Part shown: piece by piece, positions 56,972-64,000 of the stretch
Layout of the letters: every line of letters begins with the position of its first letter
How positions within the stretch are numbered: the first letter of the stretch is position 1
Source: Symbiodinium natans
Taxonomy: Eukaryota > Sar > Dinophyceae > Suessiales > Symbiodiniaceae
DNA: 64,000 bases
Direction: 5' to 3'
NCBI GenBank assembly: GCA_905221605.1
Contig: CAJNDS010000679.1
Span: 26,755 to 90,754 of the forward strand
Position numbers and translations under genes: made by a program
The notes under the pieces: generated by a model
What the model was told of the DNA's origin: nothing
What the model saw: only the letters and a program-made list of their open reading frames with translations
Database searches by the model: none

Positions 56972-59387
56972 TGCGATCCACGGACGACGATTTTACCTTA
57001 CCCAGTAGGGCTGGCCTAAGAAATTTTGTGGCAGTAAGAAAGTCATCCTTCGGAAGCTTCGGAGGCCTGGGCTCAAGCGCGAAAACTCCCGTGTGCTTTG
57101 CATGCCCCACCAAATCAAAGCCCTTCCTAAGCTCAGCGAAAACGCCCATGTCAACCCAGCCGATTGACGACGCAATCTTCTCAAGAAGCAGAAGCCTTTT
57201 GCCTTGCAACACCTTTGCAACCTCAGGGTCTAACGACTTGCGAAGGCCAGCTTCCTCGGCCTCAAGGTCGCGAGCCCACTGGGTCCACTTCTTGAGCAGC
57301 TTCGCCCTACGATCCACTACCCAAGCAGGCCCTTTGGTCAGCATGTCAAAAAGGCACTGTTTGAGCACATCAGGCGCAGCATGCAGCTGATCAAAGGGAT
57401 GCTCAACGTTCAGGCATTCTTCCACAAATTCTTCGGGGGAAGCATACACACCCAGCGACACTTCAAAACACGCACTGGCCTGGTCAACCGGACCCACTGG
57501 AGACACATTGTCACCTGACTCAGACGAGCTCGAATCGACGACTAGGGCATCTGCCTGAACCGTTGTCTCCGAGGCGCTACTCAACCCCACTTCAGAGAGC
57601 AACGACGTCGAGGAGATAAGCTTGGAGCCCGCCGGGGCATCCCGCAAAGGTTGCAGCAAGCGACGCTTGTGATCCACCTGGGGCAACGCAGCAACCTGAT
57701 ACACGAGCACACGCTTGAACTCAGGCATGACAGGACAAATACGACGCCCACGGGGCTGGCGAGCTGAAGAGGCAGACGCCTGGGCTGACACCTGAGGGGC
57801 AGGCGCGGCAGGCAGGGGCCGCCCAAGGTGGCGGAAAACGAGCGCCACAAATTGCACGCAGAACGGGCGCGGATATGCCGCCTCGTCTGCCGTAGGGAAG
57901 TGCACCTTTCCACCTGGGGCAACCTTTGGTGTCCACGGCAAATGTTCATGCCCCCCGGCACACCGCTGGCGAAAATGGCGTAGCCCAAAGCACGAAGTGA
58001 GCAAAGACCTGTGGGTCAGACGGGACCCCCCATAACAACACATGTCGAAGGAGAAGACATGGTTGTCCTTCACCAAGGGCTGAAAACAGGGCAGCTGCCA
58101 GAGCATACTCGACTCAGGATTCTCGACAGACCAAGGAATAGCACGACGACTCAAGTCCTGCAGGAAAAGACCCAGCTTAGTGTAAATCTGGTTGGCTGCC
58201 TCGACCTTTGCCCGGTCGACGCCGTTCAGGGACGGCAAGCCCATAGGGAACTGCTCTGAACGAAGAGGGCCAGCAGACACACCCTTGCGCCGGATATGCC
58301 GGGCCATAGAGCATGTGCCGCACGGTGGAGCGGCATGCACAAACAGGATGTCGCAAGTGTCAATCAAGTGTCTTAGGAAGTCCCAGGTCGAATCCTCAGT
58401 GAGGCTGAGGTTACACACCTTAGCCAACGGAAGGTGCCGATTGTGTTGGTGGTCAATGGGCATGACCGGGACGCCGACCTCATGAAAGCAGCGCGACAAC
58501 ATGGCAGTACCAGCACATAGCTCTAAGAACAAGGGCTCACCAGCAGTCGGCTTAGGAATGTCGGGAACCGAAGGCACAGATGCAAGGATGGGCAATCGAG
58601 GCGGCCAGGGAAGACGCACCGGCAATTGCGGGCGCTCTTGGAACGCAACAGCATCGGACTGGTCTGGCAAGTTAAACTGCAGGGCAGACAAGCGGGCAGA
58701 AGCCTCGGCGGACAGCCTCGAAAATGCACCGATAGAAAAGGCCACTAAGACCACACGGCGGCCTTTCCAAGGCTCAGTGAGATGCAGAGCACGACGCGCA
58801 TCAAAGAGCACGGGCCCGGCTCCCACGGGCAAGAGAACTCCTTTCTGCTGCTGGCCATTGACCCGTCGAGAGACAGTGCCACAGTCAGTGGCCACCCAAA
58901 TTTCACCCTTCTCGAAACTCGACAAAGGAACCACCAAATTGGGCACACAAGAATTCTGCTGATCACGGTGGGGTTTAGTGCGAACCCCTTCAAAAACCAC
59001 AACTGAAGTGAACTTATGCCCTGGGGCAGATTGGCGCACGAACGATGCAAAGACGCGGGACGCCTGAGGGAAAACAGCAACATTAGTACGCAACCCAACC
59101 TTGACCCGAGCGAACGCTCCGGTAGCAAAGGCCTTGCCCTCAGTTCCACGCTGGGGCGCGGCCATTGGCAACATCTCAAAAAGCTGCAAAACATCGCTCG
59201 CCTCAAGCCACGGCTTCTTGAGCAGCTGAGACGCAAAAGCTTCGGGGTTGCTGGAAAGCGGCTGAGGCGGAACTGAGGCCGAGCACGGGACATGTTTCGG
59301 TGATGACTCCCCTTCAGGGATCTCATCATCGGAAGAAGAGAGCACAAGCTCCTCACCAAGCTGTGCTACATCTTTGTCATCAGTCAC
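56814..59387 (-). CDS. Y1 fusion of TET/JBP-like dioxygenase and C5-methyltransferase-like domains
   Basis: 857 residues, starting 25 bp after the Gag stop. Residues 1-110: acidic, probably flexible. Residues about 125-225 match the TET/JBP oxygenase pattern: TKPHRDQQN (H140-x-D142), LVVPLSSFEKGEIWVAT, VLFDARRALHLTEPWKGRRV (H202 and R210/R211) and VLVAFSIGAF. This is the double-stranded beta-helix that binds Fe(II) and 2-oxoglutarate and, in TET and JBP, oxidises 5-methylcytosine or thymine. Residues 285-520: methyltransferase-like, with LFLELCAGTAMLSRCF (motif I), HAAPPCGTCSMAR (motif IV; Cys356), IPWSVENPESSMLW (motif VI-like; E422) and YGGSRLTHRSLLTSCFGLR. Residues 560-800: linker shared with Y2. 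The C-terminus GWLPTRRFGVEQ is the start of the polymerase domain. Activity and base specificity are not shown. Confidence 0.75.
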   Translation of the reverse strand: MTDDKDVAQLGEELVLSSSDDEIPEGESSPKHVPCSASVPPQPLSSNPEAFASQLLKKPWLEASDVLQLFEMLPMAAPQRGTEGKAFATGAFARVKVGLRTNVAVFPQASRVFASFVRQSAPGHKFTSVVVFEGVRTKPHRDQQNSCVPNLVVPLSSFEKGEIWVATDCGTVSRRVNGQQQKGVLLPVGAGPVLFDARRALHLTEPWKGRRVVLVAFSIGAFSRLSAEASARLSALQFNLPDQSDAVAFQERPQLPVRLPWPPRLPILASVPSVPDIPKPTAGEPLFLELCAGTAMLSRCFHEVGVPVMPIDHQHNRHLPLAKVCNLSLTEDSTWDFLRHLIDTCDILFVHAAPPCGTCSMARHIRRKGVSAGPLRSEQFPMGLPSLNGVDRAKVEAANQIYTKLGLFLQDLSRRAIPWSVENPESSMLWQLPCFQPLVKDNHVFSFDMCCYGGSRLTHRSLLTSCFGLRHFRQRCAGGHEHLPWTPKVAPGGKVHFPTADEAAYPRPFCVQFVALVFRHLGRPLPAAPAPQVSAQASASSARQPRGRRICPVMPEFKRVLVYQVAALPQVDHKRRLLQPLRDAPAGSKLISSTSLLSEVGLSSASETTVQADALVVDSSSSESGDNVSPVGPVDQASACFEVSLGVYASPEEFVEECLNVEHPFDQLHAAPDVLKQCLFDMLTKGPAWVVDRRAKLLKKWTQWARDLEAEEAGLRKSLDPEVAKVLQGKRLLLLEKIASSIGWVDMGVFAELRKGFDLVGHAKHTGVFALEPRPPKLPKDDFLTATKFLRPALLGKVKSSSVDRNARELWEKTMQEVESGMLEGPLSSQQLDDRHPSGWLPTRRFGVEQTAQAAAC

Positions 59388-59411
59388 GTGGACCTGCGCC
59401 TCAGAGCCTAG

Positions 59412-60731
59412 TCACTCCCTCTTATGCTTGGGGCAATTTGTATAGACATGATCCCGCTTGAAGCAACCTTTGATGCAACAAATGTGAAGACCACGATCGC
59501 ACTTGCCACTAGTGACGGTACGCTGACACCGCCCCAAGTTGTGGTCGAAGCAGATGGGCAAGCCCCGGGTGACCGGCACCCCATCGGACAGCTCAGCAGG
59601 CATACGAACATTTCCCTTGCCTTTACCTTTCCCTTTACCCCGACCGCGACCCTTCAAACCCCTGCGGTCATCATAGGGCCCAGGCCGTGGATGCAAAGGA
59701 GCTGGCGGAGGCAAGGGCAAGGGTTGCAGCAGGTGAGTGACATTGTTGCAAGACATGGCGTCACTCCAAATGCGATCGACCGGTCGTCCGGAAGCCACCA
59801 CCTGAATCCCCTGGCGGGTCCGATCAGCTGCTTCAACAAAAACCTGCCTGTCCGCCTGGATGAGTTGCTGGAGCGTGACACGGGCATACTGGTCGGGCGG
59901 ATCCCGAAATCGAGCCTGAAACAACGCCTCAGACCAACGCTCATGCTCCGCAAAGCTCAGAATGCCAGCTTGGTCCAGCGCAAGCCCACGACGTGTAAGT
60001 GCATGCTTAAGCAAAAGGTCAGTGGACACATCGGCCTCCACTTTCACGGCTTGCGACCTAAGAGACACGTGCCCCGTGCCATCCACAGCAAGCATCTTGT
60101 CATCCCGGTCCTTCTTGAACTTCACTTCATCATCCCGGCAGGGACAAGACTGCAAAGGTAGGTATGAAAGAGAATTATCCTCATACATCTGAACACAACG
60201 ATCGATGACCGAATGACCCGGGAGAGTAGGGCCATGGATGTTCAAGCCAGCAAGCCTGACTTGTTGCCGCTGAAGCCTATCGGCTCGATCGGGAGCCGCC
60301 AACCGCCTCGGAGCAGAATCTTCCGTTCGTTCAACCTGCACCTGAAGCTCTGAGACAGTGAGGTTGTAGCTCTCATGAAGAAGCCTGCGCAGCACGCTCA
60401 ACTCTGCCACATTAGCAGCGCGCCCCAACACACCAGCAACTGCATCGGTAAAAGGGGACTCGTCAGTGTTGCCGGGCACGAACGCACTAATGAAGGCAAA
60501 TTTGCTCATGCAATCAATGCCGGCATCAGTGAACTTCTTCAAAACGTCAGCGGCCAACCCCAAGGCCGTCGCCCTGGAAGAAAAGTTTGCCTTGCTCTCG
60601 GTGATGGCCATGGCGAATGGTCCTGCAAGTGCACTACACGATCCTTCAGCCAAAACTGTATGCTCAAGTTTACACTCACAACCACAAGGCATTGTCGTAT
60701 GCAAATCGCAACATTCACGGAACCACAGCAC
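59412..60731 (-). CDS. Y1 Gag-like nucleocapsid protein
   Basis: 439 residues if read from 60,731. The likelier start is the ATG at 60,609-60,611 (MAITESKANFSSR), which aligns with the Y2 start and follows an acceptor-like 'cacttgcag', giving about 400 residues. The central part (LTRRGLALDQAGILSFAEHE) matches Y2. The C-terminus has a basic, Gly-rich stretch (KGRGRGKGKGKGKG) and a Cys/His cluster: CFDHNLGRC...GKCDRGLHICC, then CIKGCFKRDHVYTNC, a CX3CX4HX4C variant of the zinc knuckle. Role: packaging of element RNA into a particle, by analogy with retrotransposon Gag proteins. It ends 25 bp before the next ORF. Confidence 0.75.
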   Translation of the reverse strand: MLWFRECCDLHTTMPCGCECKLEHTVLAEGSCSALAGPFAMAITESKANFSSRATALGLAADVLKKFTDAGIDCMSKFAFISAFVPGNTDESPFTDAVAGVLGRAANVAELSVLRRLLHESYNLTVSELQVQVERTEDSAPRRLAAPDRADRLQRQQVRLAGLNIHGPTLPGHSVIDRCVQMYEDNSLSYLPLQSCPCRDDEVKFKKDRDDKMLAVDGTGHVSLRSQAVKVEADVSTDLLLKHALTRRGLALDQAGILSFAEHERWSEALFQARFRDPPDQYARVTLQQLIQADRQVFVEAADRTRQGIQVVASGRPVDRIWSDAMSCNNVTHLLQPLPLPPPAPLHPRPGPYDDRRGLKGRGRGKGKGKGKGNVRMPAELSDGVPVTRGLPICFDHNLGRCQRTVTSGKCDRGLHICCIKGCFKRDHVYTNCPKHKRE

Positions 60732-60975
60732 CGTACAGCCACATTTTCAAGTCATGGTTGACTTCCATCCAAAACCGCGTGCCCCGGTTAACCTGAGCAC
60801 TTTCAGCTCACCGAGTGGACCGGCACACCAAAGCACCGCGAGCACCGGTGCAACTGCTCACATAATCAAACTTCACCGCGAGGACCGGTGAGTGCATAGC
60901 CGAGTCTATCCGGCTGCGTCACAAAGACACGACCCATGCGCCGAGTGATCCGGCTGCCCCTCAGTTGAGCCGGGC
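60732..60975 (-). other. Y1 intergenic stretch between recombinase and Gag
   Basis: 244 bp with a duplicated 'caccgcgagcaccggtg' / 'caccgcgaggaccggtg' (60,834-60,892). If an intron lies upstream of Gag, its end would be here. Confidence 0.35.
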
Positions 60976-62943
60976 TCACTTGAAACAATTCAAGCACATG
61001 TCAGCCATAAACCTTGGTTTCTCACTGAGCCTCTCGAACTTTCGCGTGCACGCCTTTCCGCACTTCAGCCGATTCCCACTCTCGTCAGCGAGGCGGTGCA
61101 ACTTCCTTGAAGTTATATGGCGAACATAAACCAGAGCATCAGGATCCTGAACCACAAGTTCAGCCCAAGGCGGCACAACCTGATCAGCGGCCGCTTCCTC
61201 TGCTCTCAAGTCTTGCACATTGTCCTCTTCATCGAGCGAAACTTCGGATTCCGATGGCTCCTCAACGAACTCAGGCCCAGGCTCCCTCTGCGGCTGGGTC
61301 GGGAAGTAACCCGACCGCGTGACATCCGGCAAAAACTGGCCTTGTCTGATGTCCTGGATGACAGCCTCCAGCGACCTCAGGGCTGGAGACACATTGTCAC
61401 GCCCATAAACGTGCATCATCTCATCCTGCGGAGCCTTGTGATACCCCAAAACACGCCGATGCAGAGGATCAACTCCGTGCTTCGACAGCCAAGAAAGACA
61501 CGTGCATTTGCAGCTGTGAGTCCCGAGCTTGCGTGCCTCAGGGAAGCCACGAGAAATAAGAATCCCCCGGAGCCATGCAGCGGCCACCGTAGCTGAAGGG
61601 GGGACCGGAGCCCAACCCCCTTCTAGCCCTCGACTCGGCAGCAAAGGAAAGTCCTCGCCTTCAGGGATGCCCATGTCCTCGCGGAGACCTAACCAAGTCT
61701 TAAACCAAGGAACTGCAGTCAGGCCGAAAAGTGGCCCTACCATCGGGAGCAGAGCCGTCTTCCTTTCCAGCGAGAAGCTCGTCTTTGTCCTTGAAGCTTC
61801 CCCTTGAAAATATCCTGTCAAGCGGCCAGCAAAACCTTCAGGCTCATCGATTGCAAGATTCTTCAGACCTTGGGCATCGCTAAACCTTGCTCGAAGGAAA
61901 ACACAAACGAGGAAGAACCCCGCACACAGCCTGTCGATATCTCCTTCACGTTCGGAGATCACCAATCTCTCAAGGGCCTTCACCATGTCAACGGTGAGGG
62001 GTGGCTTCTGCCGTCGCTTCCTTTTGTTCAGGAACATCGAACGAGCCAAGCCCCCAAACCGACCACTGCTCAGAACATCAGAAACATTCTCAACGCCCAG
62101 CACAAATCTGCAAAATGCAAGTGCAGACATCAGCGCCTTTCCGAATGACGGCGCACAAGTGCTCTCGGATTCAAGCAGAAAATCATACAAAAGCGCCTCG
62201 CTGAAGGGTAAGGGTTTGCACTGGCGAGCCTTGGCCCAGGCAACAAACCTGATGAGAGGCCCAGCACGGCTGTGCAAGGTACCTGCTGATTTACCGGAAA
62301 AAGTGTGCAGAAGGCCCTGAGAAATCGCCTCGTCATTTCCCACGAAAGCAGCACACCGCCTACCGACGTCAAAAGACAAAGGATCCTCAACCACTAAAGC
62401 AACCCACTTTTGTATGGCAGCACTAAGCCTCCTCTCAAGGTGAGCACCCCAAGAATCGTCCAAACGGACCCGGGAAATCGCAATCTTCGTGACTGCAGCA
62501 ACGGTTGGCGGCACTGGAGTGATCACAGGCACAAGAGACGGCACTGGTGGGAACATGCCTCGTGACCTAACCACACCGGTAAAGAGCACTGAAGAAGGCC
62601 TCAACCGAAAATCCCAAGACCGAGAATAGCCCGTCTTATTAACCTTGCGAGTGCAGGCAGCCAAATGAGCCTCATAATCCTGAACAGGCACCTCTGCCTG
62701 TCTCCGCCGGTCGCTGTCCTCAGGCACACGAAGGGACCCAGGACCCAAACCCCCAGCTAGCAAATCTTCTGGGGCACGAGGGGGCTGAGCCATGTGGATA
62801 AAGGGCACTATGCAGACAGCTGGAGAAGCTGTCGGGCGCACGCGTGCGGCCCGCGGCCGGAGCAAGCAAGTGCAAGCCAACTGGAAGGCTGGAGCCAGAG
62901 GAGCACGCGGGCCCCTTCCCTGGAACTGAGAAGCACTCCGCAA
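60976..62943 (-). CDS. Y1 tyrosine recombinase
   Basis: 655 residues; M51 (62,793, MAQPPRAPEDLL) is a plausible alternative start, since the first 50 residues are low in structure. Residues 165-310: helical core-binding part. Catalytic domain: FLRARFSDAQGL (Arg351/353), GTHSCKCTCLSWLSKHGV (His476 and Lys479 in the H-x-x-R/K position), RRVLGYHKAPQDE (His502) and MMHVYGRDNVSP (Tyr513, the nucleophile). This R-H-K-H-Y order is that of phage-integrase/DIRS/Crypton recombinases, which insert circular DNA without target duplication. The C-terminus has an acidic linker and a Cys4 cluster (CGKAC...MCLNC) that may bind zinc. In known DIRS-type elements the recombinase is usually last; here it is the first ORF after A1. 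Confidence 0.85.
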   Translation of the reverse strand: MRSASQFQGRGPRAPLAPAFQLACTCLLRPRAARVRPTASPAVCIVPFIHMAQPPRAPEDLLAGGLGPGSLRVPEDSDRRRQAEVPVQDYEAHLAACTRKVNKTGYSRSWDFRLRPSSVLFTGVVRSRGMFPPVPSLVPVITPVPPTVAAVTKIAISRVRLDDSWGAHLERRLSAAIQKWVALVVEDPLSFDVGRRCAAFVGNDEAISQGLLHTFSGKSAGTLHSRAGPLIRFVAWAKARQCKPLPFSEALLYDFLLESESTCAPSFGKALMSALAFCRFVLGVENVSDVLSSGRFGGLARSMFLNKRKRRQKPPLTVDMVKALERLVISEREGDIDRLCAGFFLVCVFLRARFSDAQGLKNLAIDEPEGFAGRLTGYFQGEASRTKTSFSLERKTALLPMVGPLFGLTAVPWFKTWLGLREDMGIPEGEDFPLLPSRGLEGGWAPVPPSATVAAAWLRGILISRGFPEARKLGTHSCKCTCLSWLSKHGVDPLHRRVLGYHKAPQDEMMHVYGRDNVSPALRSLEAVIQDIRQGQFLPDVTRSGYFPTQPQREPGPEFVEEPSESEVSLDEEDNVQDLRAEEAAADQVVPPWAELVVQDPDALVYVRHITSRKLHRLADESGNRLKCGKACTRKFERLSEKPRFMADMCLNCFK

Positions 62944-63236
62944 AGAGAACCCTCAAGAACGTACGTGAAGAGACTAGGGGGGGGCCTCCAGGCTGCGCTC
63001 GAGTGATTCAAGGTGGAACGAGCGAGGCCTGACGCTGAGCGCCTGAAAGGCAGGCGCCTGAACGACAGGCACGGGTGGCCAGTCCCCGCTGAGGGAACTC
63101 TCCTCTGAACTCGAGGTGCTGTCCATCCACCGAGAGCACACAGGCCCCCGGCTTGCACGACCCCTAAGGGGAGACCACTAGCACCTCGAACCTCTAGCAC
63201 GGCACCCGTACGGGAGTAGCGGAGGCTCAACACGAC
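62944..63236 (-). other. Y1 5' leader between A1 and the recombinase
   Basis: About 290 bp without recognised coding content. 'gcctgaaaggcaggc' and 'gcctgaacgacaggc' lie side by side near 63,041-63,070. Confidence 0.4.
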
Positions 63237-63533
63237 TAAAATTTTCTCTGTGGCGCTCACACTTGAGCACTGCGTTGCAAGCCGGGATGGCAACCCGTTC
63301 AAGAAAATTTCTGCACATGAAGGAAAACGCAAGTCAAGCAAAACGTGACCCACAAAACTGCATTGCACATCAATCACACTCACGCGCACAGGCAGTGATG
63401 CATTGTGCCCTCAAAGCTTGCACAGGTGACCAACGGCATATGTCCAAGAAAATCTCAGTTTGAAAACGCTCGTACCCTCGCTGTCCTAAAATGAAAAAGG
63501 GATCGTAGATGCGCTTGCTTTCTACTGAATCCC
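63237..63533 (-). repeat. Y1 split direct repeat A1 (5' end)
   Basis: 297 bp matching 54,915-55,211. It ends at 'gaatccc'; the next bases, 'ggatgttcgacatcc', form a 15-bp palindrome in the flank. Confidence 0.85.
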
Positions 63534-63549
63534 GGATGTTCGACATCCT
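63534..63549 (-). CDS. Upstream part of the host exon split by Y1
   Basis: On minus, a pyrimidine-rich acceptor (cccctttttag) is followed by GATGTCGAACATCC, and then Y1 begins. Taken out of Y1, ATG-TCG-AAC-ATC-C continues in frame with 54,526 (CT-GCG-CTC-TCC, ...LSNLWSCETLL). The ATG could be an internal codon or the start after splicing. This is an inference from frame continuity alone. Confidence 0.4.
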
Positions 63550-63599
63550 AAAAAGGGGCTTGAGCACGTTAACACAAGCGCGCAAAAACAGCGTTTACG

Positions 63600-63856
63600 C
63601 AACTACGGTATTTTACGCCACTTTATGCGATTTTACGCCACTTTACGCGTTTTTACGCCACTGATTTTTCCTAAAAAACACCTAACCCCGCCAAAAAAAC
63701 GCTTAAGACCCCGCAAAACCGTGTATAAATCGCACAAAACCCATCGAAACCCCGCAAAAGCCTCCAAACCGCCGCAAAAGCCTCCAAACCGCCGCGAAAG
63801 CCCTCCAAACCCCACAAAACCCCGCAAAAGCCCTCCAAACCGCCGCAAAACCTTTA
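63600..63856. repeat. Two short tandem arrays
   Basis: 'ttttacgccactttatgcga' type units (about 20 bp, four copies, 63,610-63,665), then 'ccgccgcaaaagcctccaaa' type units (19-21 bp, about six copies, 63,740-63,856). Confidence 0.75.
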
Positions 63857-63899
63857 TGGGATCATAAAATGAAAGAGCTATAGAGAAAAAGAGAACAAG

Positions 63900-63905
63900 A
63901 GAGCA

Positions 63906-64000
<95 letters not shown>
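63900..64000. repeat. (AG)n microsatellite at the window edge
   Basis: About 45 AG units, running off the end of the window. Confidence 0.95.

Larger units (their letters stand above)
54527..63533 (-). mobile_element. Y1: nearly intact YR retrotransposon with split direct repeats
   Basis: A 9.0-kb element on minus. It comprises A1 (63,237-63,533), a tyrosine recombinase, a Gag-like protein, a dioxygenase-methyltransferase protein, reverse transcriptase/RNase H, B1 (55,212-55,390), A2 (54,915-55,211), a 209-bp spacer and B2 (54,527-54,705). A1/A2 are 297 bp and B1/B2 179 bp; the copies look identical apart from rare single bases. B1 abuts A2, as required by the model for DIRS/PAT/Ngaro-type elements in which the internal B1-A2 sequence aligns the two ends to make a circle. 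No target-site duplication is seen, as expected for integration by a recombinase. All four ORFs are open; one extra base separates the methyltransferase and polymerase frames. Confidence 0.85.

Noticed and set aside
48441-63533. Endogenous virus
   Set aside because: Reverse transcriptase with a tyrosine recombinase and split direct repeats indicates a YR retrotransposon; there is no envelope, aspartic protease or DDE integrase.

Overview
The window looks like nuclear DNA of a dinoflagellate, or a close alveolate relative. Two host genes can be read exon by exon on the minus strand: a short-type L-asparaginase (25.2-27.0 kb) and an ankyrin-repeat protein (44.0-46.0 kb). Their 14 resolved introns use 5 GT, 5 GC and 4 GA donors, always with AG acceptors and usually with a G after the acceptor. 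Frequent GC and GA donors are known from dinoflagellates and are rare elsewhere. Plant/alveolate-type telomere-like repeats (TTTAGGG / CCCTAAA) are scattered through the window, and the tyrosine-recombinase retrotransposons resemble families known from dinoflagellate genomes. Species cannot be decided from sequence alone.

Layout. 0-9.9 kb: AT-rich DNA with GC-clamped hairpins, a diverged pyrimidine-rich repeat field, foldback repeats and GC-rich minisatellites; no recognisable gene. 9.9-14.2 kb: a degenerate CCCTAAA array organised into about 850-bp higher-order units. 14.3-24 kb: low-density DNA with exons of a probable cold-shock-domain gene and some coding-like stretches. 24.1-27 kb: a truncated non-LTR element fragment and the asparaginase gene. 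28-33 kb: two 5'-truncated elements nested inside TTTAGGGG arrays, then minisatellites. 35-40 kb: a second copy of the telomere-like block, one of whose modules has been blown up by a 1.3-kb TG/TGCG expansion. 40-44 kb: diverged tandem repeats. 44-46 kb: the ankyrin gene.

47.9-63.5 kb is dominated by two related tyrosine-recombinase (YR) retrotransposons on the minus strand. The older one (Y2, 47,855 to about 52,700) is broken by frameshifts and a stop, and no recombinase or 5' repeat is visible. The younger one (Y1, 54,527-63,533) is nearly intact. It is bounded by perfectly delimited split direct repeats (A1 ... B1-A2 ... B2) and encodes a recombinase, a Gag-like protein, an 857-residue protein and a reverse transcriptase/RNase H. 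The 857-residue protein joins a TET/JBP-like 2-oxoglutarate dioxygenase-like domain to a C5-cytosine-methyltransferase-like domain. Y1 lies inside what looks like a host exon, because the flanks join in frame when the element is removed.

How the parts relate: all recognised host genes and almost all mobile elements read from the minus strand, which fits the unidirectional gene arrays known in dinoflagellates. The most unusual system is the Y1 element, which may carry both a writer and an oxidiser of DNA base modification. The second is a non-LTR retrotransposon family associated with telomere-like repeats. Functions are inferred from motifs read by eye; no database search was possible.
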